A stretch of 64,000 nt of DNA. Origin: Streptomyces sp. Sge12. GTDB lineage: Bacteria > Actinomycetota > Actinomycetes > Streptomycetales > Streptomycetaceae. The notes under the pieces are model-generated. The model did no database searches. It was not told the DNA's origin and saw nothing but the letters and a program-made list of their open reading frames with translations. Positions 60,582 through 64,000 of this stretch are shown piece after piece. The number at the start of each line of letters is the position of its first letter. Position 1 is the stretch's first letter. The stretch is taken from the NCBI RefSeq assembly GCF_002080455.1, contig NZ_CP020555.1:7430501-7494500 (forward strand). The letters are read 5' to 3'. A program made the translations under genes and the position numbers.

Positions 60582-61285
60582 ACACCGAAGCCGCCGGACA
60601 CCGGGGCGCGGTCGACCTCGACGAGGCCCGGCGGGCCCTGCGCGCCGGTGCGGCCGTGGTGCTGCCGAACCCCGCACCCCTCACGCACGTCGTCACCGCC
60701 ACCACGCCGCACGCCGTGAACGAGGCCAAGGGCAGACCGCCGGGCCAGGCCGTGGCGCTGTGGGCACACCACGCCGAGACCCTGCGCACCGTCCTCGCCG
60801 TCACCCGACTCGACGCCGCAGCCACCGCCCTGGCCGCCCGGCTGCTGACCGAGGAACACCTCACCGTGCTGCTGCCGCTGCGCGCCGACCCCCGCCTGCC
60901 CGGCTGGCTCGCACCCGCCGCCCAGGAGGGCCGCGTACTGCTCTTCGGTGCCCGCTGGCAGCCCCTGCGTCCGCTGCTCGACGAGCACCCGGTGCTGTAC
61001 GTCAGCAGCGCCAACCGCACCGGCCTGCCGCCCGCCGCCACCACGGCCGAAGCGCTGGCCTTGTTCCCCGCCGCCGTCCCCGTACTGCGGCCACCCCACC
61101 GCGCGGACGGACCGGAGGGCGGCCCGGCGCGCCGGGCGACGACCACCGTGGCCGTGCACCCCGACGGCCGTCTGACGCTCCACCGCCACGGCGCCCAGGA
61201 CCGGTCCCACCCGCACCCGGACGACTACCTCGACCACCTCCGGGCGCGCTACGGCTCCTCGGCGTCGCGCATCCGGGGCCGGTGA
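60578..61285 (+). CDS. YrdC/Sua5-like protein, divergent
   Basis: 235 residues. LDEARRALRAGAAVVLPNPA, ATTPHAVNEAKGRPPGQAVA, LTVLLPLRADPRLPGWLAPA and VLYVSSANRTGLPPAATTAE follow the order of the YrdC fold: the KGRPP and SSANRTG elements are those that bind ATP and bicarbonate in Sua5/TsaC. Normal family members make threonylcarbamoyl-AMP for tRNA modification or carbamoyl-adenylate. This copy lacks the SUA5 domain and pairs with an HMGL-like enzyme, so a specialised role is likely. ATG 60578 overlaps the previous stop codon. Confidence 0.78.
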   Translation: MNTEAAGHRGAVDLDEARRALRAGAAVVLPNPAPLTHVVTATTPHAVNEAKGRPPGQAVALWAHHAETLRTVLAVTRLDAAATALAARLLTEEHLTVLLPLRADPRLPGWLAPAAQEGRVLLFGARWQPLRPLLDEHPVLYVSSANRTGLPPAATTAEALALFPAAVPVLRPPHRADGPEGGPARRATTTVAVHPDGRLTLHRHGAQDRSHPHPDDYLDHLRARYGSSASRIRGR

Positions 61286-61395
61286 GGTGAACCTGTACGT
61301 CGGACGGCGGCGGGACGGGTGGCAGCAGTGGCAGACCGCCGGGGCGCACCCGAGGCTCGGTTCCGGGGACGAACACGAGGAAGGGGCAGCAGGCA

Positions 61396-61662
61396 ATGCC
61401 GCAGGCCAATGAGGAGGGCGTCGCCGAGCGCCCGATCGGTACGGTTGATCAGCGACGGAGTCGAGCCGGGCACCTGGGGACCGCGCTCAGGCGGACCAAT
61501 CTGCTCCCGGCGTTCTTGGTGCTCACGGCCATGACGGTCGCCCTGTGGCTGATGGGCATGCCGTTCCTCCAGGCCCTGACGATCTCCACCGGAGTGAAGA
61601 TCGCGGTGGCCCTGCTCGAACTCCGGCGGCTGCCCGCCCCCGTCGACGAGCCGCCGGCCTGA
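61396..61662 (+). CDS. small membrane protein (88 aa)
   Basis: ATG 61396 follows GGGGCAGCAGG. A basic N-terminal part (RRSRAGHLGTALRRTN) precedes two hydrophobic stretches (LLPAFLVLTAMTVALWLMGM and ALTISTGVKIAVALLELRR). No known family. It lies between the YrdC-like gene and the HEAT-repeat-like gene on the same strand. Confidence 0.65.
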   Translation: MPQANEEGVAERPIGTVDQRRSRAGHLGTALRRTNLLPAFLVLTAMTVALWLMGMPFLQALTISTGVKIAVALLELRRLPAPVDEPPA

Positions 61663-61753
61663 GCAATTGCCGCGCCGCCCCTCCCCGCGCCCTGGCAGGA
61701 TGCCCCGGACGGGGTACGGCCACTGGGGAACGGGGCGGGGGAGACCGGGGGAC

Positions 61754-63445
61754 ATGGGGGACGCGCTGGACGTGCTGCACGCGTTGGACTGGCGGGCGCT
61801 GGGGGCAGCGGGGTCGGACCGTCCGGCCACCGACGTGCCGAAGGTACTGCGCCGGATCGCCCGTGCGGACGCCACCACCCGTCCGGAGGCGGTGGCGCGG
61901 GCGTACGAGGAGCTGTACGACCTGCTCGCTCGGGACGGGGGCATCGAAGCGATCGCGGTCGCGCTGCCGTTCCTGGTGGACCTCGCCCTCGACCCGCGGA
62001 CGGTCGCACGGCCGGACCTGATCGACGTGCTGGTGTGCCTGTCCCGCGTCGATGCGGGCGGCGACGCCGGGGAGGCCGGCTCCGCGCGGAAGGAAGCCTG
62101 GCGGCGGCAGTGGCCCCGTATCCGGAGGCTGTTCGACGACGGGGACCCCGTGGTGCGGCGGACCGCGCTCCCGCTGATCGCCGACCGGACCGGCCCCCTG
62201 CTGGAGCGGTGGCACCGGGAGACGGACCTCTCGGTCCGGGTGGCCCTGCTGCTGGCCCTGGGCCCGGCCGCGGCCTCCGAGGCACCCGGACCGTCCACGG
62301 CCGCCGAGGTACGGGCCGTGCTCGGCGCCGCCCTGCACGGCGAGAACCCGCTGCTGCGGGTGGCGGCCGTGCTCTCCGCAGCACCTCTGGACCCGAGGGC
62401 GGCGCTGCGGGCCCGCCCCATGCTGTTGGAGGTCCTCACCGATCCGGTGCTCGCCCCGCTGTTCGAGGAGGTCTGGTACTCCGTCTCCGGCGAAGTCCCC
62501 TGGGGGCGCGAGGGCGTGCTGACCAGGGTCGTGGAACTGCTCGAAGTCGAACCGGAGGCGGCGACCGCGTTCGTGACCGCCCTGGCCGAGACCGGGAGCC
62601 GGATCGGCGATGCGGAGCTGCGCCGCTGCGCGATGGACGAGGCATGGCGCCTCCTGGTGACCCGGCCCTCCGCGGCCGCGGCCGTACTGCCCCTGGCAGC
62701 AGGGCTGCTGGCCGACCCGGACGACGACGTGCGGTACAAGGCCGCGCATCTGCTGGCGGTGCTCGGCCCCAGGTCCGCCCCGTACGCCGACCGGCTTGCC
62801 GCCCTCCTCGACGACCGCGGCGCCTCGCAGTTCTTCGACGGCACCGTCGGCGAGCACGCGCGGTGGGCCCTGACCCGGATCGGCGACCCGCGCGCCCTGC
62901 CCGGTCTCGTGGAGCAACTCGTCGCGCCCCACCGGGACATGCAGGGCCGGGGCTACAGCCCGAGCGACCCCCGCCGGCCGGACGTCGCCGATGTCCTGCG
63001 GCCCCTGCGCGCCCACGCCGAAGTGCTGCTGCCCGCCGTACGGGAAGCCCTACGGGACGAGGTCTCCCGCGCGGGATGGCTGGTCGGGGACCTCCGGGCG
63101 GTCCTCGACGCGTGGGGCGAGAGCTCCTTGCTGCCCGGTGAGGTCGCGCCGGAACCGCCTGCGCCGTACCCGCCGGCGCCGGAACCGCCTGCGCCGGAAC
63201 CGGCGCAGGCGGAGGAGACGGTGCTGACGTACGCCGCCGACGGGCAGTGGCACGTGAGGCTGCCCACCGCCCTCGACGCGCTCGCCCGCCACGGACACCC
63301 CACCCCGGCCGTCCGGGAGGCGCTCACCGCGCTCGTGACCGCGGACCGCCGACTCTCGGAGTACGGCGACCACCGTGCCTTCCACCAGGACGAGGAGATC
63401 CGCGCACGGATCGACCGGCTGCTCGCGCCTCCCCGGACGTCCTAG
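61754..63445 (+). CDS. HEAT-repeat-like protein
   Basis: 563 residues, nearly all helical, with repeated units such as DPVVRRTALPLIADRTGPLL, DLSVRVALLLALGPAA, DDDVRYKAAHLLAVLGPRSA and DPRALPGLVEQL, typical of HEAT/armadillo scaffolds that bind proteins. A Pro/Glu/Ala linker (residues about 467-490, encoded by CCGGCGCCGGAACCGCCTGC-type repeats) separates a last 75-residue domain (VLTYAADGQWHVRLPTALDA). ATG 61754 is the best start. Stop codon TAG lies in a CTAG shared with the convergent gene. Partner unknown. Confidence 0.8.
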   Translation: MGDALDVLHALDWRALGAAGSDRPATDVPKVLRRIARADATTRPEAVARAYEELYDLLARDGGIEAIAVALPFLVDLALDPRTVARPDLIDVLVCLSRVDAGGDAGEAGSARKEAWRRQWPRIRRLFDDGDPVVRRTALPLIADRTGPLLERWHRETDLSVRVALLLALGPAAASEAPGPSTAAEVRAVLGAALHGENPLLRVAAVLSAAPLDPRAALRARPMLLEVLTDPVLAPLFEEVWYSVSGEVPWGREGVLTRVVELLEVEPEAATAFVTALAETGSRIGDAELRRCAMDEAWRLLVTRPSAAAAVLPLAAGLLADPDDDVRYKAAHLLAVLGPRSAPYADRLAALLDDRGASQFFDGTVGEHARWALTRIGDPRALPGLVEQLVAPHRDMQGRGYSPSDPRRPDVADVLRPLRAHAEVLLPAVREALRDEVSRAGWLVGDLRAVLDAWGESSLLPGEVAPEPPAPYPPAPEPPAPEPAQAEETVLTYAADGQWHVRLPTALDALARHGHPTPAVREALTALVTADRRLSEYGDHRAFHQDEEIRARIDRLLAPPRTS

Positions 63446-63810
63446 GAGGACCTGCGGCGCAGCGCCCGGCGGGCCACGTACAGGACGACGAGCAGCGCGA
63501 CGACGACGAGCACGACGATCAAGAGCGTCTTGAACAGGCCGCCCTTCTTCTTGCTCTTCTTCTTGCCCTTCTTGTTCCCGGTGGTGGCCCGGACCTGGGA
63601 CGACGTCGGCGCCTGGAGACCGGTTGCCACGCCGGCGCCGGCGAGCAGTCCGCTCTGCGGCAGCGCCGCGGCAACAGGAGCCTGCCGGACGGCCGGAGCG
63701 GCCGCCGATGCGGTTGCCGCGGGCCCCAGAAGCAGCCCGGCGAGCACGAAGAGCGGGATGACGGCCGCCGCGACCGTCGGGCGCTTCTTCGGAATGCTGT
63801 TCGTTGTCAC
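63442..63810 (-). CDS. secreted or membrane-anchored small protein
   Basis: 122 residues. Signal peptide RPTVAAAVIPLFVLAGLLLG ending SASA-like, a short extracytoplasmic Ala/Gln-rich part, then the basic GNKKGKKKSKKKGG and a second hydrophobic helix LLIVVLVVVALLVVLYVARR. This is the layout of a wall- or membrane-anchored small protein with both ends at the membrane. GTG 63810 follows AGGGGAAAC. Its stop overlaps that of the HEAT-repeat-like gene in the palindrome CTAG. No known family. Confidence 0.7.
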   Translation of the reverse strand: MTTNSIPKKRPTVAAAVIPLFVLAGLLLGPAATASAAAPAVRQAPVAAALPQSGLLAGAGVATGLQAPTSSQVRATTGNKKGKKKSKKKGGLFKTLLIVVLVVVALLVVLYVARRALRRRSS

Positions 63811-63930
63811 TGTTTCCCCTGTTCTCCCCTGCCCCGGTCGGGTCCGGTGGGACCCGGCAGGCCGAGGCTTGAAAGCATCGTCGACGAGTTCGAGCGCCCC
63901 GGCAAGGACATGGACTGCGAGGATGGGGCC

Positions 63931-64000
63931 ATGGAGCAGATGCTGAGTCGGCAGGAAGCGTCGGAGGCGGTCCAGGACCACGGGTGGCGCTTCTTGCTGG
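63931..64000 (+). CDS. N-terminus of an incomplete gene
   Basis: ATG 63931 opens a frame that runs off the window: MEQMLSRQEASEAVQDHGWR. The sequence resembles the start of small 4a-hydroxytetrahydrobiopterin dehydratase-like proteins of Streptomyces, but only 23 residues are visible and no ribosome site is strong, so this is tentative. Upstream 120 bp hold no feature I can name. Confidence 0.45.
   Translation, partial: MEQMLSRQEASEAVQDHGWRFLL

Noticed and set aside
58635..60677. 680-codon minus-strand frame opposite the HMGL-like gene
   Set aside because: No motif; the plus strand has RDGAQ and HLHND at correct spacing.

Overview
The window is very GC-rich with strong third-position GC bias, frequent GTG/TTG starts and ATGA-type gene overlaps. 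AfsR-like SARP regulators, an ectoine/hydroxyectoine operon, an hsp18 locus with RheA-type operators, and CsbD and DUF2267 genes all point to a chromosomal segment of a Streptomyces or close relative. No rRNA, tRNA, CRISPR array, phage or plasmid gene was recognised.

Region 1 (1-13.9 kb) is a compact biosynthetic locus. Two AfsR/SARP-type regulators (the first cut by the window edge) are followed by nine same-strand genes: P450, acyl-CoA dehydrogenase-like, FemAB/GNAT-like transferase, SRPBCC protein, class III aminotransferase, acyl carrier protein, stand-alone ketosynthase, thioester-reductase-like SDR, and NADPH-FMN reductase-like. There is no chain-length factor, ketoreductase, dehydratase or acyltransferase. 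I infer a discrete (non-modular) pathway that borrows fatty acid synthase steps, reduces an ACP-bound acyl chain to an aldehyde and transaminates it to an alkyl amine or cyclic imine. Three GTTGA heptamers at exact 11-bp spacing just before the P450 look like a SARP binding site. This is the best candidate for an undescribed system.

Region 2 (13.9-21.3 kb) holds a TetR-controlled SnoaL-like/NmrA-like pair with two clear operators, a small CMD-like protein, VOC proteins, a secreted serine protease, a CsbD protein and a RibD/DHFR-like reductase. Region 3 (21.3-25.1 kb) is a stress island: a RheA-like repressor divergent from hsp18 with two operators between them, two DUF2267 proteins, a CsbD protein, then about 0.8 kb without an ordinary gene. 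That stretch has a promoter, a 40-residue small ORF, an imperfect 60-bp direct repeat and a 32-bp perfect palindrome directly before a BldC/MerR-like gene, and looks like a structured leader RNA or small RNA. Region 4 (25.0-30.0 kb) has a leaderless, Ala-rich leader peptide ahead of a truncated alanyl-tRNA synthetase-like gene, a metallo-beta-lactamase-fold protein, and a Tat-exported PHP phosphoesterase with a beta-propeller-like C-terminus.

Region 5 (30-43.8 kb) carries an SDR/TetR divergent pair with an 18-bp palindromic operator, a Nudix-like protein, small and large secreted proteins, a GNAT enzyme, a MarR regulator, the complete ectABCD operon, and an MFS/SRPBCC/membrane-protein operon. 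Region 6 (43.9-64 kb) starts with a 166-bp MITE-like element abutting the katG stop codon, then katG/fur, an AraC regulator, a DJ-1/PfpI protein coupled to a secreted PI-PLC with the same C-terminal repeat type as the PHP protein, an AI-2E exporter, an MMPL protein, a nucleoside hydrolase, TetR, small membrane proteins, a Sir2 deacylase, an HMGL-like/YrdC-like coupled pair, a HEAT-repeat-like protein and a secreted anchor protein.

The terminal sequence of the MITE recurs at 21240 and 30091-30115. In each case it begins at the TAG stop codon of a gene within a CTAG tetranucleotide, suggesting a transposon family that targets CTAG.
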